Counted from the first letter of the stretch, positions 7,116 to 14,717 are shown. The stretch: 25,061 nt of DNA from Gemmatimonadales bacterium (GCA_025924275.1 JAICEH010000005.1:1-25061); one strand, 5' to 3'. Numbers and translations: made by a program. Notes: generated by a model from the letters alone, not told the origin.

Positions 7116-8314
7116 CCGAGCCTCCCGTCCCGCCCCGACCGCCGCACGATCCCTTCGACCGCGACTTCTACGAGTCCGCGGTGCGCGAGGTGGCCGGGCC
7201 GATCTTCGACACCTGGTTCCGCCCGGTCTTCTTCCGCAAGGACCACCTCCCCGCCGAGGGGCCGGCGATCATCGCCGCGAACCACAGCGGCAACGCCTTC
7301 CCCTACGACGGGATGGTGCTCGACGCCCTGATCTACGAGGCGGAGGGCGGGTCGCCACGGAAGGTGCGCGCGGTCTACGAGAAGGAACTCACCCTCACCT
7401 GGTGGATGCGGCCCTTCGGGGTGGACGACTTCTGGCGGAAGGGCGGCGGGGTGGACCTCACCTTCGACAACTTCGAGGTCCTGCTCCGGCGCGGGGAGCG
7501 GCTGCTCTACTTCCCCGAGGGCGTGCCCGGCATCGGGAAGGGGTTCAACCACCGCTACGAGCTCCAGCGCTTCTCCACCAGCTTCGTGCTGCTCGGCGCC
7601 CGCACCCGCGCCCGGGTGGTCCCGCTCTACATCATCAATGCCGAGTGGATCATCCCCTTCAGCTACACGTGGAAGCCGCTCGACCGGTTCCTGGAGCGGC
7701 ACTTCCGGGTGCCGTTCCTGCCGCTGCCCTGGGGCATCATCGCGGTGCTCTGGCCGTGGGCCTGGTACCTGGCGCTGCCGGCCAAGATGATCTTCGTCTT
7801 CGGGGAGCCGCTGGACGTGGCGGGGATGGTCCGGGACGAGGGGATCGCCGACCTCGACTGCCCGGACCGCGAGATGCTGAACGCGGTCGCGGCCAAGGTC
7901 CGGCGGCGGATGCAGCGCGAGCTGGACGAGCTGGTGCAGCTCCACGGCACGAAGCCGTATCGCGGCGGGGAGTGGCTGGCCAAGCTGCGGGCGGCCGGGC
8001 GGCGCGTCTTCCGCATCCTCCCGACCGGCTGGCCGGTGGCGTTCGTGCGCTTCGACCGCGACCGGAAGCGCCCCCCGGCCCGGAACGCCGCCCTCGGGTG
8101 GCTCCGCGACTGGGACCTCGTCTTCTGGTACCTGCCGTTCATCGGCTGGCCGCTGCTGCAGCTGGCGCGCGCGTGGCGGAAGCCGCCCTACGGCTACCGC
8201 GGCCTCACCCGCGAGGAGCGCCGGGAGCGGGAGGGGCGCTGGACCTGGCGGCTCGCCGAGCGGCCGCTGCCGCCCGCTCCCGCCGCTACAGGCCCATCCA
8301 GTAGCTCAGCTTGA
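7112..8314 (+). CDS. PlsC-type 1-acylglycerol-3-phosphate-like acyltransferase
   Basis: A 400-residue lysophospholipid-type acyltransferase, expected to move a fatty acyl group onto a lipid acceptor at the membrane. The catalytic motif is NHSGNAFPYDG, with His and Asp seven residues apart. This is wider than the classic HX4D and one longer than the HX6D form seen in relatives (NHSG-type sequences). The conserved YFPEGVPG block, equivalent to the FPEG substrate motif, and ARVVPLYI follow about 80-110 residues later. Hydrophobic Trp-rich stretches (PWGIIAVLWPWAWYLALP and LVFWYLPFIGWPLL) suggest membrane contact. GTG 7112 overlaps the ubiB stop as GTGA. The 3' end overlaps the convergent DUF5916 gene by 29 bp. 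Together with HMG-CoA reductase and UbiB it points to a membrane-lipid operon. The acceptor is unknown. Confidence 0.85.
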   Translation: MTEPPVPPRPPHDPFDRDFYESAVREVAGPIFDTWFRPVFFRKDHLPAEGPAIIAANHSGNAFPYDGMVLDALIYEAEGGSPRKVRAVYEKELTLTWWMRPFGVDDFWRKGGGVDLTFDNFEVLLRRGERLLYFPEGVPGIGKGFNHRYELQRFSTSFVLLGARTRARVVPLYIINAEWIIPFSYTWKPLDRFLERHFRVPFLPLPWGIIAVLWPWAWYLALPAKMIFVFGEPLDVAGMVRDEGIADLDCPDREMLNAVAAKVRRRMQRELDELVQLHGTKPYRGGEWLAKLRAAGRRVFRILPTGWPVAFVRFDRDRKRPPARNAALGWLRDWDLVFWYLPFIGWPLLQLARAWRKPPYGYRGLTREERREREGRWTWRLAERPLPPAPAATGPSSSSA

Positions 8315-11036
8315 CCATGAAGATGTTGTCCCGCGGCGCGCCGCGGAGCTGCTGCAGGTCGGATCCCATGTCGAGCTCCCCCGACGGCCCCGAGGCCTCG
8401 CGGGACTGGGTCCACACGAAGTAGACCGTGGAGCCGGGACGGAACTCCCACCGCACGACGGCATTGCCCCGCAGGGACTGCAGGTTGAAGTCGGGGTCCA
8501 CGAAGGTGAAGGTGGCCGCGGGCCCCGCCCCATCGGGATCCACGGCGTACCCGGCCCCGCCGGCATCCTCCACCCGCACGATCGTGCCCACGTCCCGGCC
8601 GTAGACCAGCTTGGCGTCGTCCCGCGTGCGGGCGAACTCCTTGAAGCTCGAGTAGTCCACGCCGGCCAGCAGGGGTTGGACGAAGAGCTCGAACGAGAGC
8701 GCCGGGCTGAAGGTCCAGTTGACCCGGGTGTTCATCCCGACCTCCCGCCAGCTCAGGTCGGAGACCACGTACCGGCGGCCGTAGAAGGCGGTGCTGGTCG
8801 GGTCGTCCACCGCCGTGACGTACTCGGCCGTGCTCCCGTAGTGGGCGTAGGAGGGGCCGACCGTGACGACCAGGCTGGACGCGGGCCGGAAGGTGGCGGT
8901 CAGGCCGACCAGCCAGTCGCAGGCACCGTCCGCGTTGCAGCCCCGCTCGAGATCCGAGTTCAGGACGAGCGACTTCCGCGGGTTGGTGCTGGCGGACAGG
9001 GCGGCGAACGCCGACCGGGTGCGCGCCACCACGGGCCCGCCGCGGAGCAGGCGGTCGTCGAGGTACTCCGGGCGCAGGATGACGAACCCGCTCACGTCCC
9101 AGTAGTTCCGGAGCTGGGCGTAGGCCGAGCCGTGGAACTGCCGCATCGTGAGGTCGCCGTCGAAGTTGTACTCCTGCTGGGCCCCGCCGGTGAACTGCAG
9201 GTAGCGGTAGAACGTCCCGGGCCGGGTCCAGCGCCGCCGCAGGTTGGCACCCATCCAGGCGTAGTCGGCCCGGGTCAGGAAGCCCAGGTCGTTCGACTCG
9301 AAGCCGGGGCTGCGGACGTTCGAGTTGAGCTCCCACTGCCAGTTCCCCGTCTCCTTGCTGAGCCGGGCGTAGGTGGCCCAGCCCCGGAGCGAGGTGCGCG
9401 ACGGGTCGTAGGCGTCGCTGAAGAGGCCGTTCGAGCCCTCGTCGCGGTCGGGGCGGTGGAAGTACCGTGCACTGGCGCGCTGGAGCCGGTCGATCGCCTC
9501 GGCATCGCCGCCGACGTTGCTCAGGGCCGCGGTGGCCATCAGGCGGAAGGCGCGGCTCCCCCAGAAGTGGTCCAGCTCGACGCCGCCGGTCTCCGCGTGC
9601 CCGGGCAGCCGCGCTTCCAGGCCCGCGTCATCCAGGTCGCGGAGGACCGAGGTGGCCATCCCGCGCAGCACCGTGTTGCCGCCCCGGAGGTCCCGCGCCA
9701 CCCGGCCCACGAGGTAGTTGGTGAAGGGCTCGACCGCCACCTCGCCGCGGGAGCCGTCCGGCCGCTGGATCGGCGCGCTCTCCCCGCGAGTGGCGGCGTC
9801 CAGCAGCCCCAGGGACCAGCCCGAGGGCGTCCGCCCGGTGACCTTCGCGGCACCCAGGATGGTGGTGTACTCCGGGACGTCGGCGTACTCGCCCTCGTCC
9901 CAGGCCAGGGAGGCGCCCTGGGGCTGGCGACCGATCCGCCGCGAATAGAAGAGGGAGAGCCCGGAGACGTTGGAGCAGAAGTAGCAGTTGAGGCCGCCGA
10001 AGCGGAACAGCCCGGCGTTCTCCACGAAGAAGGGGCGCTTCTCCTCGAAGAAGGTCTCGAAGGCGGAGAGGTTGATGACCGCGGGATCGACCTCCACCTG
10101 GCCGAAGTCGGGGTTGACCGTGGCGTTGAGCGTCAGGTTGGAGGTCATCAGGTACTTGAGGTCCGCGCCGACCCGGGAATCGAGGGCGTGCGGGTCGTGG
10201 AACGGGTCGGTGGGGTCGCCGGCCGCCAGGCTGGACGACCGTCCCACGACGTAGGGGAGCAGCTCGCCCCGGCTCGGTCCCCGGGTGAGCTCGAGCCCCT
10301 CGAGGTGGCCGAAGCGACTCGCCCCCCCGTTGTCCGTGCTCGGGAAGAACGCCCACATCGAGACCTCGTTCACCCGGCTGGCGGTGCGCCAGATCTGGAG
10401 TCCCCAGTCCTGCCGGGGGGTCGGCGCATAGCGCAGCTGGCCCAGGGGGATCCGGAGCTCCGCGGTCCAGCCGAGCGAGTCGATCGCCGTCCGGACCTCG
10501 TAGAGAGGGTCCCACGACGGGTCGGGATTGGCCCCGCCCGGGCCGTACGAGTCGTTCTTCACCCCGGAGGGGTTGATGGCGATGGAGGTGCGACCGAGGT
10601 GGTCGTGGAAGGTGTCGAAGAGGAGCTCGAGCTGGTCGGCGTCCGCCTCGCGGTCCCGCCGGACCAGCCGGGTGCGGACGCCGGCGGCGCCGGCGGTGTC
10701 CAGCATGCGGGCCCCGACCCACAGGGCGTCATCGTCGAACAGGAAGCGCACCTCGGTGCGCTGCACGGCCGGCTGGCCCTCGTGCGGCTCGGCCTGGCGG
10801 AAGTCGGTGGCCGGCTGCACGGCGGCCCAGGCGGCATCGTCGAGTCGCCCGTCGAGGGTCACCTCGCCCTGGCGCCGCGCGGCCTGCACCACCTTGAGGC
10901 CGAACGGGTGCAGCGCATTCCCCCCGGGCGGGAGCGGTGTGGACTGCTGCTGGGCGCTCAGCCGGGCGGGGGCCGCCCCCAGGACCAGCAGGGCGCCAAG
11001 GGTGGCGAGGACGCTCGCGTGGATCGGGCGGGGCAT
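8286..11036 (-). CDS. DUF5916 family outer-membrane-type protein with CBM9-like domain
   Basis: A 916-residue exported protein. The signal peptide covers residues 1-28, with cleavage likely after LSA before QQQ. A carbohydrate-binding family 9-like beta-sandwich follows around 50-240, with GRLDDAAWAAVQ, RTEVRFLFDDDALWVGARM and the WTAELRIPLGQLRY block. The rest matches the DUF5916 pattern: NPDFGQVEVDP, FFEEKRPFFVE, LFYSRRIG, then many alternating beta strands with aromatic ends (RPGTFYRYLQFTGG, NTRVNWTFSP, STVYFVWTQS), as in an outer-membrane beta barrel, ending KLSYWMGL. A CysX2Cys pair (NCYFCSN) lies between the FFVE and LFYSRR blocks. Such proteins are common in Bacteroidota and Gemmatimonadota. 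Their function is not established; surface glycan or peptide handling is a guess. The ATG at 11036 gives a clean signal peptide, but I see no strong SD. It stands alone on the minus strand. Confidence 0.88.
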   Translation of the reverse strand: MPRPIHASVLATLGALLVLGAAPARLSAQQQSTPLPPGGNALHPFGLKVVQAARRQGEVTLDGRLDDAAWAAVQPATDFRQAEPHEGQPAVQRTEVRFLFDDDALWVGARMLDTAGAAGVRTRLVRRDREADADQLELLFDTFHDHLGRTSIAINPSGVKNDSYGPGGANPDPSWDPLYEVRTAIDSLGWTAELRIPLGQLRYAPTPRQDWGLQIWRTASRVNEVSMWAFFPSTDNGGASRFGHLEGLELTRGPSRGELLPYVVGRSSSLAAGDPTDPFHDPHALDSRVGADLKYLMTSNLTLNATVNPDFGQVEVDPAVINLSAFETFFEEKRPFFVENAGLFRFGGLNCYFCSNVSGLSLFYSRRIGRQPQGASLAWDEGEYADVPEYTTILGAAKVTGRTPSGWSLGLLDAATRGESAPIQRPDGSRGEVAVEPFTNYLVGRVARDLRGGNTVLRGMATSVLRDLDDAGLEARLPGHAETGGVELDHFWGSRAFRLMATAALSNVGGDAEAIDRLQRASARYFHRPDRDEGSNGLFSDAYDPSRTSLRGWATYARLSKETGNWQWELNSNVRSPGFESNDLGFLTRADYAWMGANLRRRWTRPGTFYRYLQFTGGAQQEYNFDGDLTMRQFHGSAYAQLRNYWDVSGFVILRPEYLDDRLLRGGPVVARTRSAFAALSASTNPRKSLVLNSDLERGCNADGACDWLVGLTATFRPASSLVVTVGPSYAHYGSTAEYVTAVDDPTSTAFYGRRYVVSDLSWREVGMNTRVNWTFSPALSFELFVQPLLAGVDYSSFKEFARTRDDAKLVYGRDVGTIVRVEDAGGAGYAVDPDGAGPAATFTFVDPDFNLQSLRGNAVVRWEFRPGSTVYFVWTQSREASGPSGELDMGSDLQQLRGAPRDNIFMVKLSYWMGL

Positions 11037-11206
11037 CGGCAGCGTTCGTCGAAATCCGGGTGGATGGCGGCGGACCTGATGTTCTGACGGCGGGGAGGGA
11101 AGAAAGGTTGCCGGACGAGGGGAGGGACGCCGCTCGGGCGCCCGGGCGGGACCCCGGGGCACGGTGTAGCTTCGGCGGGGGCGCCCCCGGGTGGGGGAGA
11201 CAGGAC

Positions 11207-11234
11207 GGGCCAGCCGTCCGGTGACGGCTGGCCC
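11207..11234. promoter_or_regulatory. Perfect 12-bp inverted repeat with 4-nt loop
   Basis: GGGCCAGCCGTC (11207-11218) and GACGGCTGGCCC (11223-11234) are exact reverse complements around the loop CGGT. The stem is 9 GC pairs of 12, so either strand would fold very stably as RNA. No T run follows on either side, so it is not a classic intrinsic terminator. It could be part of a leader or small RNA, or a DNA site for a dimeric regulator. Confidence 0.5.
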
Positions 11235-11245
11235 TGGCGCCGGGC

Positions 11246-11265
11246 GGGCGGCTTTCGAGTCGCCC
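11246..11265 (+). promoter_or_regulatory. Second hairpin with TTCG loop
   Basis: GGGCGGCT (11246-11253), loop TTCG, then AGTCGCCC (11258-11265) form an 8-bp stem with one G-U wobble on the plus-strand RNA. On the minus strand the same site has a G:A-type mismatch at that position and the loop CGAA. The single wobble favours folding of the plus-strand transcript. It lies 11 nt after the perfect 12-bp hairpin and 2 nt before an AGGAGGT. Confidence 0.35.
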
Positions 11266-11340
11266 TCAGGAGGTCCCCTGGTTCGGGAGCCTCGTAGGCA
11301 GCCGGACATCGGCCTTGCTTACTGCCCGGCGCTCACCGAC

Positions 11341-11346
11341 TAATCT
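11341..11346 (+). promoter_or_regulatory. -10 element positioned for leaderless transcription of the DUF1569 gene
   Basis: TAATCT at 11341-11346 (5 of 6 matches to TATAAT) ends 5 nt before ATG 11352, so transcription should start at or within a base or two of the start codon. The -35 is weak: TTACTG lies 16 bp upstream. No Shine-Dalgarno can fit between this element and the ATG, which is consistent with a leaderless message. Confidence 0.5.
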
Positions 11347-11351
11347 ACACC

Positions 11352-11855
11352 ATGCCCGTGAAGGATGCTGGAAAGGCGGATGATTCCGCCCATCCCGTGG
11401 GTCCGTCCATGCGCACGGTCCTCGATCCCGACTGCCGGCAGTCGCTCCTGACGCGGTTCCGTGGCCTGCGCCCCGACTCGCCCCGGCGCTGGGGCCGGAT
11501 GTCTGCGCCCCGGATGCTCGCCCACCTCACGGACCAGATGCGGCACACCCTGGGGGACGTGCCGACGGCCCCGATCGCCGGACCGCTCCGGTGGCCGCCC
11601 GTGCGCTGGGCGGTGGTCCACTGGCTGCCCTGGCCCAGGGGCCGCGTCCAGGGGCCACCCGAGGCCTTCGTCACGCCGCCGGCCGTCTGGGAGCACGACC
11701 TCGCCGCCTTCGAAGCGCTGCTCCTGCGCTTCGTCCAGGAGGAGGGACGCGTGGAGTGGCCCGACCACGCGATGTTCGGGCGAATGTCCCGGGGCGACTG
11801 GGGAGTCTTCTGCTACCGACACTTCGACCATCACCTGCGCCAGTTCGGTGCCTGA
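11352..11855 (+). CDS. DinB-like DUF1569 family protein
   Basis: A 167-residue soluble protein resembling the DUF1569 branch of the DinB/YfiT four-helix superfamily. Supporting segments are the N-terminal helix with LLTRFRGLRPDSPRRWGRMSAPRMLAHLTDQM and the C-terminal family signature of His/Trp/Tyr residues: MFGRMSRGDWGVFCYRH followed by FDHHLRQFG. The histidines in LAHLTDQM, CYRHFDHH and nearby could bind a metal, as in other DinB-fold proteins. The activity is unknown; thiol-transferase or metal-dependent reactions are known elsewhere in the superfamily. ATG 11352 has no SD but sits 5 nt after a -10 element, so it may be leaderless. ATG 11409 is an alternative that would lose a poorly conserved 19-residue head. 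A roadblock-like gene follows after 88 bp. Confidence 0.75.
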   Translation: MPVKDAGKADDSAHPVGPSMRTVLDPDCRQSLLTRFRGLRPDSPRRWGRMSAPRMLAHLTDQMRHTLGDVPTAPIAGPLRWPPVRWAVVHWLPWPRGRVQGPPEAFVTPPAVWEHDLAAFEALLLRFVQEEGRVEWPDHAMFGRMSRGDWGVFCYRHFDHHLRQFGA

Positions 11856-11943
11856 CGCCTGAGCCCGGGGTCCCGGCCATCGAGGAGGGCCGCTCCGTGC
11901 GATGCGCGCCACCCTGCCATCTCCACGAGGAACGAGGAGACCG

Positions 11944-12330
11944 ATGAAGGCCCCGGACCCGGCTGACCTGATCTCGGCCATCTTTCCGCTGTCGCCGGAC
12001 ATCCGCTACGTTGCCGTCCTCCGCGACGGGAGCCTGACGCTCCGCGAGCGCGGCGGGCTGGCCAACGCGAGTTCGGCGGAATCGGATCGGTACGAGGAGC
12101 TGCTGGTCAACCCGACGCTGCTCACCCTCGTGGGCCAGCGCGGGCGGATCGATTGCGGCGGGCTCGAGTACGTGATGATCCGCTACGGCAGCTTCTTCCA
12201 GCTGGTCCGCCCGATCCCGGGCGGGCACGTCTCGGTCGCGGTCGAGCCGCACGGAAATCCCCTCGCGGTGGCGACAGCCCTCGCCGAGACGCTCCCCGCC
12301 CTGTCCGCGACCTCGGAGAGCCGCGGGTGA
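11944..12330 (+). CDS. Small protein, possibly roadblock/LC7-like
   Basis: A 128-residue soluble protein with no signal peptide or TM segment. It alternates strands and helices in the order expected for a roadblock/LC7 or longin-like fold: IRYVAVLRDGSLTLRER near residues 19-35, a helix with YEELLVNPTLLTLVGQRG, then GGLEYVMIRYGSFFQLVRPI and GGHVSVAVEP strands and a final helix. Roadblock proteins usually partner with small GTPases, but none is seen here. The fold call is by eye only, and hypothetical protein is a fair alternative. GAGGAG 4 nt before the ATG decides the start. The stop lies 9 bp from the end of the convergent lipoprotein gene, leaving no room for a terminator. Confidence 0.6.
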   Translation: MKAPDPADLISAIFPLSPDIRYVAVLRDGSLTLRERGGLANASSAESDRYEELLVNPTLLTLVGQRGRIDCGGLEYVMIRYGSFFQLVRPIPGGHVSVAVEPHGNPLAVATALAETLPALSATSESRG

Positions 12331-12339
12331 GGGCGATCC

Positions 12340-12750
12340 TCAGGTCGCCTTGTCCACGCGGAAGTTCACCGTGCCCGAGCCGCCGGCGTACGTCACGCGG
12401 ATCGTCCAGTTGCCCGCCACGCCGGCGCCGGTCGAGAATGTGCCATCGGGCGCCAGGGAGCTGTTGTACACCTCGTCGCCGTTCGCGTCGCGAATGACCA
12501 GGGTCACGGCGCCACCGGTGATCGCCGACGACTGGTTGACCGTCGCCGCGGTGCCGGTGTTCTGCCAGGTATACACCTGGGACCCGCTAAAGCTCTGGAC
12601 GTCGGAGATCTGGTACTGGAAGTTGTCCACGTCATTGATGATCTCCGGGTCCCGTCCCGGCGCCGTCGTGCTGTCGCCGCCGCATGCGGCAAGCAACAGC
12701 GCTGCGGAGAGCAGCCAGGAGCGCGCGTCCCGGGAGTGAACTGCCTTCAT
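12340..12750 (-). CDS. Small lipoprotein with a pre-peptidase C-terminal-like domain
   Basis: A 136-residue lipoprotein. Residues 1-22 form a type II signal peptide (KAVHSRDARSWLLSAALLL) with lipobox LAAC and lipidated Cys23. The mature part begins with the flexible GGDSTTAPGRDPE linker. It then has strands typical of a small beta-sandwich: NFQYQISDV, TYTWQNTGTAATV-like QVYTWQNTGTAATV, GAVTLVIRDANGDEVYNSSL, and NWTIRVTYAGGSGTVNFRV. The pattern resembles bacterial PPC-type domains found on secreted proteins, here standing alone. The function is unknown. GGAGG lies 7 nt upstream of the ATG and makes the start certain. It is transcribed towards the roadblock-like gene and away from the O-methyltransferase. 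Confidence 0.8.
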   Translation of the reverse strand: MKAVHSRDARSWLLSAALLLAACGGDSTTAPGRDPEIINDVDNFQYQISDVQSFSGSQVYTWQNTGTAATVNQSSAITGGAVTLVIRDANGDEVYNSSLAPDGTFSTGAGVAGNWTIRVTYAGGSGTVNFRVDKAT

Positions 12751-12958
12751 TACCCACCTCCAGTTGGGGACGTACCGGCCACCGCCGCGCGGGGCCACCG
12801 ATCCTGAGAGCACGCGCGATGCCGCGGGCCGGCCCGGACGACGTGTTGCCGGACAATGACTTACGGAATCGGTTGTCCCGGGCCGGAGGCTCAACTGGAA
12901 CGCAACATGACAAGCCGTATCGAACTGTTCCACGCCGACTGTGAAGCGCGGGCGAGCC
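12751..12958. other. Divergent intergenic region
   Basis: About 200 bp lie between the lipoprotein and the O-methyltransferase. It is somewhat less GC-rich around 12845-12940. No frame looks coding. I looked for promoters on both strands and found only poor matches (for example TTGAGC with an unconvincing -10 on the minus strand). No long inverted repeat is present. Confidence 0.4.
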
Positions 12959-13606
12959 GTGAATCGCGATCCTGACACCCCCGACCTCGCCACCTGGCTC
13001 GACGGCCTGGTCCCGCCGCGACCAGCCGAACTGCAGGCTATGGAGGCGATGGCCGCACGGGCCGACTTCCCGATCATCGGGCCGGCCTGCGGGCACCTGT
13101 GCTACCTCCTCGCCCGGCTCGCGGGGGCGCGAACGGTCTTCGAGCTCGGGTCCGGGTTCGGGTATTCAACTGCCTGGTTCGCGCGCGCGGTGGCCGAGAA
13201 TGGCGGCGGCACGGTGCACCACACGGTGTGGGACCAGGCCCTGTCGGACCGGGCCCGCGTGCACCTGGGGGCGCTCGGCCTCAGCGGGATGGTCCGGTAC
13301 CACGTGGGGGAGGCGGTCGAGACGCTCAGGCGCGTCGGCGGCTCCTTCGACCTCGTCTTCCTCGACATCGACAAGGCCGGCTATCCGGCCGCCCTGCCCG
13401 TGATCCGGAATCGCCTCCGCCCCGGCGGGCTCCTGATCGCGGACAACCTGCTCTGGTCCGGCCGGATCTTCGACCTGGACGACGGGTCGAAGGAGACTCT
13501 GGCCATCCGCGAGTTCACCCGGCTGGTCACCCGGGACCCGGCGTGGTCCGCCGCCGTGGTGCCCATGCGGGACGGCCTCCTCGTCGCGCGGCTCGCCGAT
13601 GAATGA
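12959..13606 (+). CDS. Class I SAM-dependent O-methyltransferase (family 3)
   Basis: A 215-residue cytoplasmic methyltransferase of the metal-dependent O-methyltransferase family 3 (catechol/caffeoyl-CoA OMT type), moving a methyl group from S-adenosylmethionine to a hydroxyl. Motif I is FELGSGFGYS (61-70), with GxGxG-like spacing. The FDLVFLDIDK block supplies the metal-binding and catalytic Asp/Lys, and LIADNLLWSGRI gives the second Asp-Asn metal pair. The N-terminal LVPPRPAELQAME and PIIGPACGHLCYLLARL segments also match the family. Start choice is uncertain: GTG 12959 places the family N-terminus normally, GTG 12941 would add six residues, and neither has a good SD. The stop overlaps the following HD/GNAT gene by 8 bp, so the two are likely co-translated. 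The acceptor is not evident. Confidence 0.85.
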   Translation: MNRDPDTPDLATWLDGLVPPRPAELQAMEAMAARADFPIIGPACGHLCYLLARLAGARTVFELGSGFGYSTAWFARAVAENGGGTVHHTVWDQALSDRARVHLGALGLSGMVRYHVGEAVETLRRVGGSFDLVFLDIDKAGYPAALPVIRNRLRPGGLLIADNLLWSGRIFDLDDGSKETLAIREFTRLVTRDPAWSAAVVPMRDGLLVARLADE

Positions 13607-14717
13607 CCCCCAGCTGGCCGGCCTCCTCGAATTCCTGCGCGCGGCCGAGCGGCTCAAGGTGGTCCACCGCAGCGGCTACACCTCCGCGGGGGAGCCCGAG
13701 AGCGTCGCGGAGCACACCTGGCGGCTCGCCCTCATGGCGCTGCTCCTCGCGCCCGAGTTTCCCGAGGTCGACTTCGCCCGGCTGGTGAAGATCTGCCTGG
13801 TGCACGACCTCGGCGAGGCGATCGGAGGCGATGTCCCCGCGCCCGAGCAGGCCCGGCGGGCGGCGGCGGGGGCCACGGGCGGCAAGGCCGCAGCGGAGCG
13901 CCGCGACCTCCTCGCGCTCCTCGCCCCGCTCCCTGCCCCCCTCGGGGAGGAGATCACGGCGCTCTGGGACGAGTACGAGGCCGCGCAGTCACCGGAGGCG
14001 AGGCTGGCCAAGGCGCTCGACAAGCTGGAGACGATCCTCCAGCACACCCAGGGGCGGAATCCGCCCGAGTTCGACTACCGCTTCAACCTCGGCTACGGGC
14101 GGCAGCACACCGGCGGCCTGCCGCTCATCGCGGCGATCCGGGCGGAGCTCGACCGGGCCACCGCGGAGCGGGCGCTCGAGGCGGAGCGCCGCCGCCCGCA
14201 GCCGCGTGGCGCGGCTGCGCCCGAGATCCGCGAGCTCGCCCCCGGCGATTTCGGGCAGGTCTGGCCCATCCTCCGGACGGTCGTCGCGGGGGGCGACACC
14301 TTCGCCTGGCCGCCGGAACTCTCGATGGAGGAGGGCCGCCGGCTCTGGACCGCCCCCCCGGCCCGCGCCTACGTCGCCCGTCTCGGGGATGTCGTGGTCG
14401 GCTCGTACTTCCTCAGGCCCAACCAGCCCGGCCTCGGCGATCACGTCGCCAACGCCGGATACATCGTCGCGCCCGAGGCGCGGGGCCGGGGCATCGCCCG
14501 GGCCCTGTGCGAGCACTCGCTCGAGGTGGCCCGGGCGGCGGGGTTCGACGCCATGCAGTTCAACTTCGTGGTGAGCACCAACGAGGGCGCCGTGCGCCTC
14601 TGGCAGCAGTGCGGCTTCGCCATCGCGGGCCGGGTGCCCCGCGCCTTCCGCCACCGGGACCACGGGCCGGTGGACGTGTTCATCATGCACCGGTTTCTCG
14701 GCCGGCCCGGGCCATGA
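13599..14717 (+). CDS. HD-domain phosphohydrolase fused to a GNAT acetyltransferase
   Basis: A 372-residue fusion. Residues 1-190 are an HD-domain protein of the HDDC2/YfbR (5'-deoxynucleotidase) type: His39 in VAEHTWRLA, the HD pair His69-Asp70 in LVHDLGEAIGGD, and the distal Asp141 in KALDKLETILQH make a complete metal site. Residues 190-206 are a charged Arg/Pro-rich linker. Residues 208-372 are a GNAT domain with strand PEIRELAPGDF, motif A YIVAPEARGRGIARAL (288-303, acetyl-CoA pyrophosphate loop RGRGIA) and the NEGAVRLWQQCGF motif B. One domain should dephosphorylate a (deoxy)nucleotide and the other acetylate an amine. A shared substrate is inference. The frame is uninterrupted, so this is a true fusion. 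ATG 13599 overlaps the methyltransferase stop, and the macro-domain gene overlaps the 3' end (ATGA). Confidence 0.88.
   Translation: MNDPQLAGLLEFLRAAERLKVVHRSGYTSAGEPESVAEHTWRLALMALLLAPEFPEVDFARLVKICLVHDLGEAIGGDVPAPEQARRAAAGATGGKAAAERRDLLALLAPLPAPLGEEITALWDEYEAAQSPEARLAKALDKLETILQHTQGRNPPEFDYRFNLGYGRQHTGGLPLIAAIRAELDRATAERALEAERRRPQPRGAAAPEIRELAPGDFGQVWPILRTVVAGGDTFAWPPELSMEEGRRLWTAPPARAYVARLGDVVVGSYFLRPNQPGLGDHVANAGYIVAPEARGRGIARALCEHSLEVARAAGFDAMQFNFVVSTNEGAVRLWQQCGFAIAGRVPRAFRHRDHGPVDVFIMHRFLGRPGP

Larger units (their letters stand above)
11037..11351. other. Gene-free stretch between divergent genes, with hairpins
   Basis: These 315 bp separate the minus-strand DUF5916 gene from the plus-strand DUF1569 gene. 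No frame here looks coding. The part from 11037 to about 11160 is purine-rich and must hold the DUF5916 promoter, but no convincing -35/-10 pair is visible on the minus strand. A plus-strand TAGCTT lies at 11167-11172, hairpins at 11207-11234 and 11246-11265, a third imperfect hairpin at about 11295-11325, an AGGAGGT at 11268-11274 with no start codon at a useful distance, and a -10 element at 11341. Confidence 0.6.

Noticed and set aside
8676..11087. An 803-codon open frame on the plus strand opposite the DUF5916 gene
   Set aside because: It is a GC-rich antisense shadow with Val/Gly/Ala/Arg-dominated sequence and no motifs. The minus strand has a signal peptide and clear family blocks.
11207..11265. 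Two neighbouring hairpins as a guanidine-II (mini-ykkC) riboswitch
   Set aside because: That class needs ACGR loops in both stems. Here the loops are CGGT/ACCG and TTCG/CGAA, and no guanidine transporter follows.
11268..11274. AGGAGGT as the ribosome-binding site of a small gene
   Set aside because: No ATG, GTG or TTG lies 4-12 nt downstream.
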